Of a stretch of DNA of 64,000 nucleotides, positions 24,601 to 35,098 are shown piece after piece. Origin of the DNA: Asterochloris sp. CNOR1. Its lineage: Eukaryota > Chlorophyta > Trebouxiophyceae > Trebouxiales > Trebouxiaceae. Made by a program: the position numbers and the translations under genes. Below the pieces are notes generated by a model. It did no database searches. It was not told the origin of the DNA and saw only the letters and a program-made list of their open reading frames with translations. The stretch is from contig OZ017748.1 of the NCBI GenBank assembly GCA_963969365.1, positions 1,674,001 through 1,738,000 on the forward strand. The letters are read 5' to 3'. The first letter of the stretch is position 1, and the number at the start of each line of letters is the position of its first letter.

Positions 24601-26849
24601 GCCCTCCAGCCTCAGCAGCGTCCAGGAACTGCTGGCTGCCATAGAGTCTGATGTGGATAAAGGTGCAGCGCTGTATTGCTGGTGTGCAACAGCCACACAC
24701 ATATAGTTTTGTGCACTGTTGAGTCTTCAGCATGTGTGGGCTTGAGCAAATCAGGCCTTTTTGTGAGGTGTTGGGTGGCAGGCCACAGCAGTCTAATTCT
24801 CTACACTTGGCTGCTCTTCAGCAGGCTCAAGGACAACTCACGCCCAGAATTAAATGCTGAAGAGCTCTGCTGGCTATCTTGTGTGCTGCTGCTGTCTGAT
24901 TCCCAAAGCTTGTGCATGCATGCTTCACACAGCTGAGTCCATACTGCAGAGATCAGCTCGCTCTTCAGGCACCATACCTTTGTGGGCATGGTCACAGAGA
25001 CGATGGGCCTGCTGCAGCACGGCACTCAGCTGTACCTGATGGATGTTCACCAGGTCTCACAGCAGATGTTCTACCAGCAGGTCAGGCTGCTCCTGCAAAG
25101 TTGATGATTTACCAGGAGGTCAGGCTGCTCCTGTGTAGTCTTGAGTGGAGGGTAGTCTGCATAAGTACTTGTCTGACAAGGTGTGTGCCAGCAGGAAGGG
25201 GTGAGATAGCGGCCCTTGTAGAGTTGCTCAGCCAATGATCCCCACTCGATCTGCACCCTGCGGCCTGTTCCACCCTCACGCTGTGGCCGCTCTGCAGGCT
25301 GTGTGGTCTGGATTGGTGCAGCGGCTGCCTGCAGGCTCTCAGGCGCTTTGGCCACTTTGGCGCAATCAGGATCCAGCCACCAGCACCCGTTGCAGGGCTG
25401 GCCTTCTGTGCTGTCCAGCAGCAGCAAGCAGCTGGCATGTGGCAGGTGGGGCACGGTGTGACAGCGCTGCAGCAGCGGGGCTGTAACACAAAATGATCCC
25501 CTGCATGTCGTCAGCTGCTGTGCATGCTGGCATGAGGACTCATGCCTGAAGGCGCCTTGCCTGCAGATGCCTGTATTCACTCCCTCGCCTGCAGGATGGT
25601 GACGGCTCCCCAGAGGAGGTGGCTTCCCTTATTCAGGAGCTGCTGGAGGACAAGAGGGAGCTCCTGGGAGAGTGCTTTGGCATCCAGGTCAGCGGGGAGC
25701 ACGCTGTGATGCTGCCTTTGTGTCAGCTCTCCTGTCGGGCACATTGCAGGTCACCCCTGGGCTTGGTCCTGCGTTCTTTTCAATTTATGTCCAGGTCATG
25801 GCATGCTGCTGTGCCTGTAGATGACAGAGGGTGCCTGTCAGCGCTGCCCGAGCCTAGCAATGGAACGCGACCATGTCGGGACCTCTGGCGTAGTGGCCCA
25901 ACCTCATACTGACTAAACTAATGTGCGAGTGATTGATAGAGGCTCCCTGCTAGCGCGCCCAACTTTCGACCTGGATGGGCTGCTGTGCAGGTAGATGATA
26001 GAGGTTGCCTGTCAGTGCTGCCTCAGCTCATTGATGACTACTGTCCTGACCTGGACCACCTGCCCGCCTTTGTGCTGTCCATGGCCCAAGATGTGGATTG
26101 GGAAGATGAGCAGAGCTGCTTTCACGACCTTGCACAGGTGGGTTGCCACGCATGGAGGGGAATTCTCAGGTAGCATGCTGTGCAGGTGGTTGCTGCCAAA
26201 ATCGCCTGGCTGGGGTTGCTGCGCATCCAGACAACCCGACCTGCAGCATGCTCTGCCTGCTGCCAACATGGCCCTGCTGCATGCTCTAGCATGCCACCAT
26301 GCTCAGCAAAGACTGCCATGCTTGACTTGGTGTGCATGATATGCATGCAGTGGGCTTTGTCAGGCTGCATTTTGGGCCTGCTGCCAATCTTATGCATTGT
26401 ATGAGTTGCGGCGCCTGCAGTGCCACTGTGCTGCAGCAACGACTTGTGCCTTTTTGCATGCTCTGGCTTGCCACTGGGCTCAGTGAAGTCAGGCATCTTC
26501 CTGCATCAAGTTGTCATGGTGGCTTGAGCTGATTGGCAGGCCTGGCAGACTCCACCTCTGATGTGCAGGTCCTGGCAAGGCTCTATGCTGTACAGCCTGC
26601 CGTGGTGGCGCCGTCCAGCCAGAGCACCTCAACCTTAGTGCAGCACGTAAGAGTCCGCTGTCTCAATGGCTCTGCCCTACACTGTCCTTCCTTACACATC
26701 CCTACGATGAGCTTCAATTGTACATGTCTGTGCAGGTAGTCTTACCAGCTGTGAGCGCATTTCTCAAGCCTGCCCAGGGTCTTGCAGCTGCCACACTGAT
26801 ACAGTTAACCAAACTGGAGGATCTCTACAGGATTTTTGAGCGATGCTGA
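18690..26849 (+). CDS. MLH1: DNA mismatch repair protein MLH1
   Basis: MLH1 is the common subunit of the MutL heterodimers used in mismatch repair and meiotic crossing-over. Eighteen exons join in phase: 18690-18804, 18908-18987, 19322-19506, 19714-19816, 20244-20342, 20683-20741, 21031-21148, 21442-21594, 21961-22097, 22392-22514, 23103-23304, 24551-24662, 24950-25080, 25335-25445, 25595-25687, 25991-26137, 26569-26646 and 26736-26849. They give 719 residues (human 756). The GHKL ATPase motifs are present: '[11 protein letters not shown]', 'DDGHGV' and '[10 protein letters not shown]'. The transducer domain has '[15 protein letters not shown]'. The C-terminal dimerisation half has '[18 protein letters not shown]', '[17 protein letters not shown]' and the conserved last residues 'FERC'. 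An in-frame ATG three bases upstream could also be the start. Several introns hold decayed exon copies. Confidence 0.97.
19182..19375 (+). repeat. Exon echo before MLH1 exon 3
   Basis: Exon 3 begins at 19322 with GTGGAGGATCTGCCCCTGCT, CTGTGAGCGTCATGCCACCT. A decayed copy lies at 19182-19228: GGTGCTGAGAACCTTCCTCT, GATCTGTGAGCGCCATTCAG. Spacing is about 140 bp. Confidence 0.75.
20152..20568 (+). repeat. Echoes of both ends of MLH1 exon 5
   Basis: The exon 5 start (GTGCAG/GCCATGAAGAGTG at 20238-20256) is echoed 83 bp upstream at 20155-20173 (GTACAG/GCCATGAAGAGAG). The exon 5 end (GGGGTGGCCTTCACCTGCAA at 20316-20335, then GCGCCAGG) is echoed in the following intron at 20412-20448 (GGGGTGTGGCCCTCACCTGC, AAACAGG) and again at 20523-20568 (GGGGCTGGCCCTCACCTGCA, AGCGGCAG). 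One exon is thus flanked by copies of both of its edges. Confidence 0.78.
21831..21995 (+). repeat. Exon echo before MLH1 exon 9
   Basis: Exon 9 starts at 21961 (GTGCAG/ATGGTGCGGGTGCC, AGGCCCTCACGTGGATGTGAA). The copy at 21833-21872 reads GTGCAG/ATGGCGCGGGTGTC, AGCCCCAGACATGGACTTCAA. Spacing is 122 bp and the acceptor itself is preserved. Confidence 0.75.
25807..26030 (+). repeat. Two echoes before MLH1 exon 16
   Basis: Exon 16 starts at 25991 (GTAGATGATAGAGGTTGCCT, GTCAGTGCTGCC). Decayed copies lie at 25816-25850 (GTAGATGACAGAGGGTGCCT, GTCAGCGCTGCC) and 25929-25960 (GTGATTGATAGAGGCTCCCT, GCTAGCGCGCCC). Order is copy, copy, exon. Confidence 0.75.
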
Positions 26850-27039
26850 CTTTACACTCTCAAAGTGGGGTCAGGGATAGTTCAAGAAGACAATTTGAAA
26901 TGAACAGAGACCAACACATGAAGGAATCAGTCACAAGTGCATTTTTCCTTGACAAAACACAAACTCTCACTCTCTGCTCTGCTCTTGACTGGTATTGTTC
27001 TGTCCCAATAACTAGTGCTCTGATTTCCTGTCAACTCTC

Positions 27040-30000
27040 CTATGCAGGGACCTTGTTGCCCCGTTTGACAGCCCGCTTGGCAGCCCTCTCCACAATGCTC
27101 TCTTTCTGCAGCAATGCATTGGCAAATGTACTGCATTGTGGCTTCAATGGAAGACACAAAGCTCACATGAAGCACATTGGCCACCCACCTGTTTCTTAGG
27201 GGGCTCCACACTCAACTCATCAGCATGCTTCTGGATGAAGCCAGTGTCCACTGTGCCAGCCTGGAAGTCTGCATTGTCCAGGATCATGGTGTGGTATTGG
27301 ATAGTGGTCGGGACACCAGAGATGATTGTCTCGTTCAGGGCGCGCCTCATGCGTGTGATGGCCTGAGGCCTGTCCTCAGCCCACACAATCAGCTTGCCCA
27401 GCAGGGAGTCATAGTTGGGAGGGATCTGCAGCCAAAGCATGATGGACTCAGCCACATGAGCATGATGCTTTGAAGACTGTCCTCAGTCTACAAAACTTGC
27501 ACAGAGTCATAATTTGGAGGGGTCTACAGCATGGAAAAACTCTGGCTGTCAGCAGCAGATGGCTGCTGGCGAGGCCTGTCCACCTCATGCTTTCTTGTTA
27601 TGTCGCTGGCATCTTGGGGGGTTTAGCAGATCATGCAGCATCTAACCTCAACAGACTGGCAGGGAGGCAGCTCGGTGTAGACCAGGCGGCCCTGTGCAAG
27701 CCAGCCACTACACTGCCATCAGCAATGTGATGTGCAGCAAGGTGCCAACCTCCTTGCTTACAGCCACAGATGTGCTTGACATAACAGCTGGTCTGGCAGT
27801 GCATCACCACTAAGACTACAACACAAGCCACAGCCGGGATGTGGTGCAAGCTGACCAGCCAGTCTTTGCAGGCGCCTGACCAGATACGTACTACAGTATG
27901 TGCCACTCAGGCATGCATTGAAGAGCTCACCAGGTAGTCTGCATACAGGTGGCTGTCCATGCGAACATAGGGGCCGCCGGGGGGCAGGTAGCCCACCACT
28001 CGTCCGGGACCAGGCCTGAAGTTCTTGAAGGGGTCCTCAGCGTTCAGGCGGCACTCGATGGCGTGGCCCTGCAGCACGGGAGAAGTGTGGTTGTGCTGTC
28101 ATGGCCTCTGAAGGGTGGGTGAGGCGAGCCGGTGCTCAAACCTGCAACAGGCCCTGTCCCAGCTGAGTGCAGCACACATGCGGCACACCATGGTCCAGCC
28201 CTGCAGCACCCCAGGCGCATGCCCACGCTGATGCCAGTGGTGACAAAACTGCAAGGATGACTTGGAGGTGCATGCTTATTCGACAAGGTCCTCATCATGA
28301 AGAATGACATGATGGAGAGGCCCTGTACCAGCCACAGCAGTGTGGCTGTGCCGCGGGGAGGTAAGCCTCTGCTGGAGTGTGGCTGATCTGCCAGATGGGG
28401 CGCCTCAGCCTGTGCAGAGCCCTGGGGCAGGAGTCTGGGGAGGCAGCAGACAGCATGCCGCAGGGTGTGGGCTGCTTGGAGCAGGCCCGCTGTGATGAAG
28501 CTGGACATGCCTGACCCCTTCAGCTGCATGTCCACATGCTTGTACCAGATTGACACTGCACCTTGGGCACAGTGCATGGAGCCCTATCATCAAACATTTT
28601 AGACAGTCTGCATGTTGCACCAAGACGACACTGCACTCTGGGCACAGTGCATGGAGCCCAGTCATCAAACAATTGAGACAAGCAGACTGATAGCCTGCAC
28701 TTAGTGCTGACCTTGAGCTGGATGTCCTCCTGCTTGTAGCGCAAGACCTCGCCTTGGGCCGCACGGATCTGTTCTGCGATGAGGTCAACGCCCGTGATCA
28801 TTTCTGTCACGGGGTGCTCCACCTGCACAGACACTGACTTTGTGCTCAGTGCTGGCTGGATCGTCACAGCAGGGTGTGAAAGGGGCTGCCCTGACTTCAG
28901 GTTGTTTGCCTGGCCAATTTGGCCATGACATGAGTGAGCAGCAGTGTACATCACATGAGAGCTGACTGGGCAGTGTGCTCGCCTGTGATTTGGCGCCACA
29001 CCACAGAGCAGGGTTCCACTGCAGGCTGGGCCACAGGGCTGACTGAGGCTCCTCTCTGGCCATTCACTGTCATGTGGGGCCCATGCAGAGAGCCCAAAGC
29101 ACTGCAAAATATGCTGATAACCCACCTGAATCCTGGTGTTCATCTCCATGAAGTAGAAACCCTTCTCCTCCCACAGGAACTCAATGGTGCCGACACCAAT
29201 GTAGCCAATGCTCTTTGCTGCATTGACAGCTGCGTCGCCCATGGCTTGCCGCACCTGCAGTCAGACATGTTGGGGCATTGAAGTGGCAACTTAGCCCGCC
29301 AAGGTGGATTCACTACTTGCAAGCTAGGGGCCTGGGGTGCTGCAAGCTGGTGGCAGGCAACAAGCCAGGCTTGAGGGGCATTTGCTGTCCAGAGTGCTGC
29401 CAGGAGGCAATTATGCTTCGATAGTCAACCCCCTCTGGCATGCAATGCTGACAAACCCTAAGCAGGAATCCAGGCATGAGCTGCCCAGATCATGGCAGCA
29501 AGAATGCAGGCAAGCGACACAGTGGGCCTCCGCTGTGTGGCCCACATCTGTCATGCCACACAATCAGGCGACAGACAGGATACACAGGCAAAAGCTGCCC
29601 AAGATGCAAGCAGGCACCCTAGAAAAGGGCTCACATCGGGTGTGAGGGCTGGGCTCGGCGCCTCTTCAAGCAACTTCTGGTTACGCCTCTGGATGCTGCA
29701 GTCACGCTCCCCAAGGTGAATTACATTGCCGTGCTGGTCTGCCAGTACCTGCACCGTCAACATTCTGTTGTTACACCCTGCTCGGTGACAGCAAGGACAC
29801 GCCACACGTCACACTTGGCATGGCTAACTGTGCTGGCCTGCCAGCACCTGACACCCAAGAAAACTGTGGGTCCCTTGGATGGTAGACAATGCTGATGTAC
29901 AATTGAAGCTGCAGTGTTCTTCGAGCCCAGGTGTCAGACCAGCTGGTCGCATGGCAGACGTTCCAGTATCCCTTCTTCAGACGGGAGGCAGCATCTGACA

Positions 30001-33000
30001 ACAGGAGCATGACGCAAGCAGCAAGACTGCCATCAGTCAGGCCTTCTGACTGAACAAAGGGCCAGCCTGGCACCCAAATTCTGATGCAAGACAAAAGTCC
30101 ACCTGGAACTCAATGTGCCGGGGGTTCTGCACATAGCGCTCCAGGTAGACAGCTCCGTTGCCAAAGGCTGCCTCAGCTTCCTGCTGTGCCTGCCCCAGCA
30201 GTTTCATGAACTCGCCCTCCTCCATGGCCAACCTCATCCCACGGCCGCCACCGCCAGCTGTGGCCTTGATCATGACTGGGAAGCCAATCTGCAGGGCACA
30301 AGGCCAGATGCAGTGGCACAGTGCAGCTGTGGCACTTGTTCTGCTGCTCACTATGTGACTTGAAGGCCCTCCTGCAGTCCAGCTGGGGATTGTTGTGGCT
30401 CAGGTCATTATTGGGAAGCCGATCTGCAGGGCAGTGGCTGGGTGAGGGGTGCACCATATGTGCAGCCAGGCACTTATGCACTGCCTGAGGGGCAGCATCT
30501 GTGGTGGGTCACATCTGCATGCAGTGCACAGAGGACTGGCCGCCCTAGCTGTGGGCACCTGCCATGCTGCTGCACAGCATGTTGTTTGCATCTTTGGGCC
30601 ACACCATTGAATTGCTTTTCAACAGCACACAGGCTGAAATCACCAGCTGACAGCTCACAAGGCGGCACTGCTCCCTGGCAAGGCGGAGAGCACAGGTGTC
30701 AGAGATGGGACCTGAACGCGCATTGGTCCTCACGTGATTTCAGCATGCATGATGTGAGCTCTGCCAATAAGACATATCGCACATATTGCTCAGTAGGCTT
30801 ATCTGTGCCGTCATCTCTACTGAAGTGAAAGCAAGCAAACGGTGTGGTTGGTGGCTCACCTCCCTGGCTATCTTGATGGCATCCTCTGGGTCCTTGACAA
30901 GCCCATCGCTGCCAGGTACAATTGGCACTCCTGCATCCTGCAACCATGGCACAGGGTCTGCACAGAGATGCCTTGGGTTCTACATGCCCATCGACTACCG
31001 GCACACATGAACAGCATCAAAGGCTGTCTTGGCCATACATCCCTGCTGCTTCTTGTCTGATGCAGCAGATAGTGGGCCAGCATCACAGGTGCAAAAGCAG
31101 ACACGGGCTGCCTAGGACTGTTCACCCATGTATGTGAATGTGGGCTTGGAGAAGCAGGCAGAGGGCAGGCTGACGACCCTCATGGCAACCTTGGCGCTGC
31201 AGAACAGAAAGCAGACTGGCTGGCGGATGCATATATCATCAGGAAAGTGCCTGACGGACCCTGCCGGTGTCCCTCATGCTTTGCAATCAACCTGGCAAAT
31301 GCACAAGGAGACAGTTGACTGGCTGACTGACCCTCATGGTGTCCCTGGCGGTGGCCTTGTCACCCATGACGCGGATGTGCTCGGGCTTGGGCCCAATGAA
31401 AGTGATGCCATGCTCATTGCAGATCTCCACAAACTCAGCGCGCTCAGACAGGAAGCCATAGCCCTGCAGGGTGGAGGGAGAACTGAGCATGTGCGGCTTG
31501 CCATGGGCTGGGCAGCTCAGACACAAAAAGGACACACAGAGGTGAGCATGGTGCTGCCTGAATTTGCCACAGACCAAGGCAACTTTGCGTTCTCAGGGGC
31601 CAACAGCCTCTAAGCGGGAAAGCTGGTGGTCCTGGCAATGGATGCGTGCTGGCCCACCACAGACTGTAGTGCTCGCCAGGTGAGTAGCAGGGCTCCCCTG
31701 CTGAGCACAGTGACTGGCACCCTTGACTTGGGCAGCCCATCATGTGGTCAACAGTTGTGCTGCTAGGCAGGATGTGGCCAGGCTAGGCATGGCAGGGGCT
31801 GCCACGCTCACCGGGTGGATGGCATCGGCTCCCCTGCTGAGCGCTGCCGACAGGATGCTGGGCACATCCAGGTAAGACACCGTGCTGGGGGGCTCTCCTA
31901 TGCAGACTGCCTCGTCTGCCAGCTGCAGGCAGGCATAGGGAACAAGTTGAGACGGGGAGGCAAGGCACCTCTCGCAAGCACTGCCGCTGGCCAGTTGTCT
32001 CCATTGCACGAAATGACCTTCCTTGTCTGGCATCACTATGCAGGCGGTGAGTTATGGTGGGCCTGAGCTGCAACGCGACAATCGACAGCAACATGATAAG
32101 TCTGCCTGCTTTGGAAGCAGGCAGGAGGCAGCTGAGCGCTGCCGACAGGATGCTGGGCACATCCAGGTAAGACACCGTGCTGGGGGGCTCGCCTATGCAG
32201 ACTGCCTCGTCTGCCAGCTGCAGGCAGGCATAGGGAACAAGTTGAGTCTGGCAGGCAAGGCACTTCTCGCAAGCACTGCCGCTGGTGAGTTGTCTCCATT
32301 GCACGAAATGGCCTTCCTTGTCTGGCATCACTATGCAGGCGGTGAGTCATGGTGGGCCTGAGCTGCAACACGACCATTGACAACAAGGTGATCAGTCTGC
32401 CTGCTGTGGAAACAGGCAGGAGGCAGCTGGCCTGCCAGAGGAGGCAGCAAGTTGATACCCTGTTCCCAGACCAGCTTGAAGCACGTAGAAGACCAGGCAG
32501 CTTGTATCAGGCAAGTGGCTGCACCCGCACAGACAGCAGCCTCACCTGGACATGCAAGCACTCCTCATCTGCTGTGGAGTAAACTGCAAGAGTCTTGAGC
32601 CCCAGCTCCTTGCAGGCGCGGATGACCCTGACTGCAATCTCGCCACGGTTGGCCACCAGAACCTTGCTGAAGGATGGCTTGGCTCCATTGTCTGCTGTTG
32701 CTGCTGCTGTTGCCTTGCACCGGCAGGACCTGCGGCCAGCCCATGCTGTGGACAGCTTTGCGCAGGAGCTTTGCCGAGAGGCCTGGCTCCCCCGCTCCAG
32801 GAGGGAGGATCTATGCCGATCTACATAAGGCTGCCTAGCAATGCTCCCATGTGCCAGCACAGGGGGCTGCAGGCACCTGTGCACCTGCAGGGCGTCACAA
32901 TGGACATGAGAGGCGATGAAGAGGCAGGCTGATCGATGGCACCATGCCATGGGAGTGCTTTCAGACCAATCCATTACCTGTATGTGCGCTCCCATGTTCA

Positions 33001-33010
33001 TCAAGTGCAT
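27040..33010 (-). CDS. Plastid biotin carboxylase subunit of acetyl-CoA carboxylase (AccC/CAC2 type)
   Basis: This enzyme carboxylates biotin on BCCP with ATP and bicarbonate, the first step of plastid fatty acid synthesis. Minus-strand exons 2-11, worked out in phase, are 31922-31812, 31463-31332, 30937-30860, 30288-30103, 29748-29635, 29254-29126, 28822-28712, 28068-27931, 27425-27189 and 27105-27040. Exon 1 ends at 32546. Seen are '[19 protein letters not shown]', the ATP-grasp glycine loop '[12 protein letters not shown]', '[20 protein letters not shown]', the metal-binding '[19 protein letters not shown]' and '[13 protein letters not shown]'. The mature region is about 474 residues, ends '[10 protein letters not shown]', and has no biotinyl or carboxyltransferase domain, so it is the heteromeric plastid type. 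Exon 1 carries a Ser/Arg/Ala-rich transit-peptide-like leader; its exact start (33010 or an internal ATG or exon) is uncertain. Exon 2 lies in a tandem duplication. Confidence 0.93.
28565..28690. repeat. Tandem duplicate of about 75 bp in a biotin carboxylase intron
   Basis: Two adjacent copies share GGGCACAGTGCATGGAGCCC followed by a TCATCAAACAATT-like end, with GACACTGCAC before it. The copies are about 90% identical by eye. They lie between exons 8 and 9. Confidence 0.7.
30270..30434 (-). repeat. Exon echo before biotin carboxylase exon 5
   Basis: On the minus strand exon 5 starts after CCCTGCAG with ATTGGCTTCCCAGTCATGAT at 30288. An echo 135 bp upstream in transcription (30401-30434) reads CCCTGCAG then ATCGGCTTCCCAATAATGAC. 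It retains an intact-looking acceptor. Confidence 0.75.
31836..32425. repeat. 295-bp tandem duplication covering biotin carboxylase exon 2
   Basis: Two directly adjacent copies, 31836-32130 and 32131-32425, both begin GCTGAGCGCTGCCGACAGGA and both end GGCAGGAGGCA. They differ at only a modest number of positions. Each contains the acceptor and most of exon 2 (encoding '[20 protein letters not shown]' and 'PSILSAA'). Only the 31836 copy continues into the last codons ('SRGADAIHP') and the donor. The upstream copy in transcription therefore has a usable acceptor but not the original donor. Confidence 0.9.
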
Positions 33011-33351
33011 GGTGAACCAGCCAGTGGCGAAGACCGCACCTTAATCAATGGTCCTCATAGCTGTCAGGTAAACACAGACCTATTTGACAGAGACAATGAC
33101 AGACTCTCCGAGACTTATGAGCTGCGTCTGTGAACTCCATTCCAGAGGCAAGCACGTGTGGTCTCGCAAGCTAACAGCCTGGAAGCAAAAGGATGAGCGG
33201 GAGAAGCAGCTTCTCCAGATGGGAACGGCAAAGGTGGAATTTGCAAGCTGTGGCCGCAGTATGCTACATGCCACTGCTTTTAAAACCTGAGGCACTGAGG
33301 CAGGCACAGGAGCCCCAAGTGGCCAAGCTCAAGAGCAGCTCACAAAGCAAG

Positions 33352-34451
33352 CTATGCTATGAAGCTCCAGTGAAGATCTGCAGGAGCGGGGATCACTGCC
33401 ACAGGAGGTTCTGCAGCTACATGATCCAGCAGCAGGCTGCTCTGGTTGGTCCGAGAATGCTCCAGACGGAACTCTCTCTGCATATAGTTCCCATTGGCAA
33501 CATGGACTAGGTGTGTTTTGGCCTCATCGGGCGCATTCTGGGACATGTCAACATGCAGCTCGGGCGCTGGGCCTCGCTGCTGCGTGGCCTAGTAATAGAA
33601 GTGGCACATCTGGCGGCATGATTGCTGTGATGGGCACACCAAGTGAAGCCGCAGACCACCTGCTGCCAATGTGGGAAGCCTGGTCCAGGCAGCTGCTGCC
33701 ATGGCTCCTATGATCCACAGTGTTACACTGCAGTTTTGCGCTGCACATGCCCAACGTCTGCCTTACCCAGAGCAGCTCAAGTACAGCTTGTGGCCGGCAG
33801 CTTGGCAAGCCCTTGAAACAGTCTACATGCACCTCATCAAGCATGGCGTCCTTGCCCCATGCAGCATACTGCTTGATCAGCGCTGCAGGGTGTGCAAGCC
33901 GGCTCAGCCACTGGGCAGATGGAGACAGCGACTAGGTCTTCTCCCAAGTTCCTCCTTGATCATGTGCAGCGGGGACCTGCTCAGAAGTTCTCCAGGTTAC
34001 ACAGCCTGATGTTGGAAGCAGTGTTTGCGTCCAGCCCCTGCTCCTTGCGTTCAGCCCCGCCCCGCATAAAGGCGAGTCCACATGTTGAGCTGAGGTTGCT
34101 GTCGCATAGGCTGCTGGCTGCGTTGACCTGTTGAGCTTCGCCAATCCATCACCACGCTCAAGGGAATTGTGGCAGGGTGGAATTCGCAATCTGATAAGCA
34201 AGCTCGTCAGGCTTTGGGCAAGTGGACTGGATCCTCACCTGCAGAAGCTTGATTTCCACTTCCATCAGCATCAGGCATAGAGTACAACGCCCTTTGGGGG
34301 CCACAGCCCCAAGCTCAACATCACGGCTGGCCTGGAGAGCTGAAGCATGCAGCTGCATACTGCCAGTCAATGCCCTGGCAAGGCACAGCAACAGAAGCAC
34401 ACATGCACAGCTGGGCCGAGCATCCCTGTCAGGCAGATCAGACTGACACAT
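33352..34451 (-). CDS. Putative secreted cysteine-rich protein, four exons
   Basis: Four minus-strand pieces join in phase: 34451-34239, 34127-34001, 33882-33767 and 33537-33352 (TAG), giving 213 residues. The N-terminus has a hydrophobic signal-like stretch ('CACVLLLLCLARALTG'). Six further cysteines follow in pairs: 'RCTLCLMLMEVEIKLL', 'SLCDSNLSSTC' and 'DCFKGLPSC'. A CxxC followed by hydrophobic helix and spaced cysteine pairs recalls saposin-like proteins, but the spacings do not match well and no family is certain. The tail is polar and ends 'LHWSFIA'. It lies upstream of the biotin carboxylase on the same strand and divergent from the PHT4-type transporter. In-phase joining supports a real gene. 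Confidence 0.45.
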
Positions 34452-35098
34452 CTGAAATTAAAAAACACATGCAGCCACTGGCTAGGCCCCTCTGGCCGGC
34501 TGGGAGCACCACGACGATCTCGTCAGCCACAGAGTATAAGGTGAGCTGATTGGCCTGCTGGTGCCAACCAAGTGCAACCCAGCCCATGGCGCTTAGTGAA
34601 GTGCTTAACATGAGGCAACAAGGGCCGGCTGCACCAAAACTTTGAGACATATCTGCAGCTGCTGTGGTGCTGCACTATGTTCCCAGCTCAGGCACTCTGG
34701 CACCCAATCTTTCATTGTGCTCTGCTCTTCTGACACGCAACAGGTCTTGCACCATTGGGTGGCAATGCTGAAAGACACTTCAGCTTCAGTGTGCTGCAGC
34801 TAAATATGTCCCTGCGGCTGCTCTGGTGCTGCAGGTGCCATATGGTGTCTGGAACTTCCCTGCCAGGCAATTCACAGCAGATGTCATGCCTTTTGTGCAT
34901 CTGCTGCAGCTGCTTTGCATCCTCAAGCTCAGGCACTGCAGCACAGACGCTAGTGCTTGCACACTCGCGATCATGATGTTATTGCTGCAAGGTCTTGTGC
35001 CATGCAGGTCTTGCACTCTGACACATGATAATAGTTTCTGTGATGCCTGGTGAGGCATGCTGCAGAGACGCATCACTGCTGTTGCTGGTGTGCTGCAG
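34452..35098. promoter_or_regulatory. Divergent upstream region between the Cys-rich gene and the PHT4-type gene
   Basis: The 5' exon(s) and targeting peptide of the transporter should lie here but could not be identified. The stretch contains two decayed copies of one segment: near 34640-34770 and near 34800-34990, sharing GCTGCTCTGGTGCTGCA-like and AGGTCTTGCACYNT-like words. No TATA box or other site stands out. Confidence 0.35.

Noticed and set aside
28565-28690. Biotin carboxylase exon made of two repeated units
   Set aside because: Exons 8 and 9 join in phase without it, and the repeat has no codon pattern like the enzyme.
31836-32425. Mobile element insertion at the biotin carboxylase exon 2 repeat
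   Set aside because: The two units are adjacent and contain host exon and intron sequence only; there are no terminal inverted repeats or transposase, so it is a tandem duplication.
33352-34451. Saposin-B domain protein
   Set aside because: The CxxC and paired cysteines are suggestive, but the cysteine spacing (about 18, 7 and 47 residues between) does not fit the saposin pattern.
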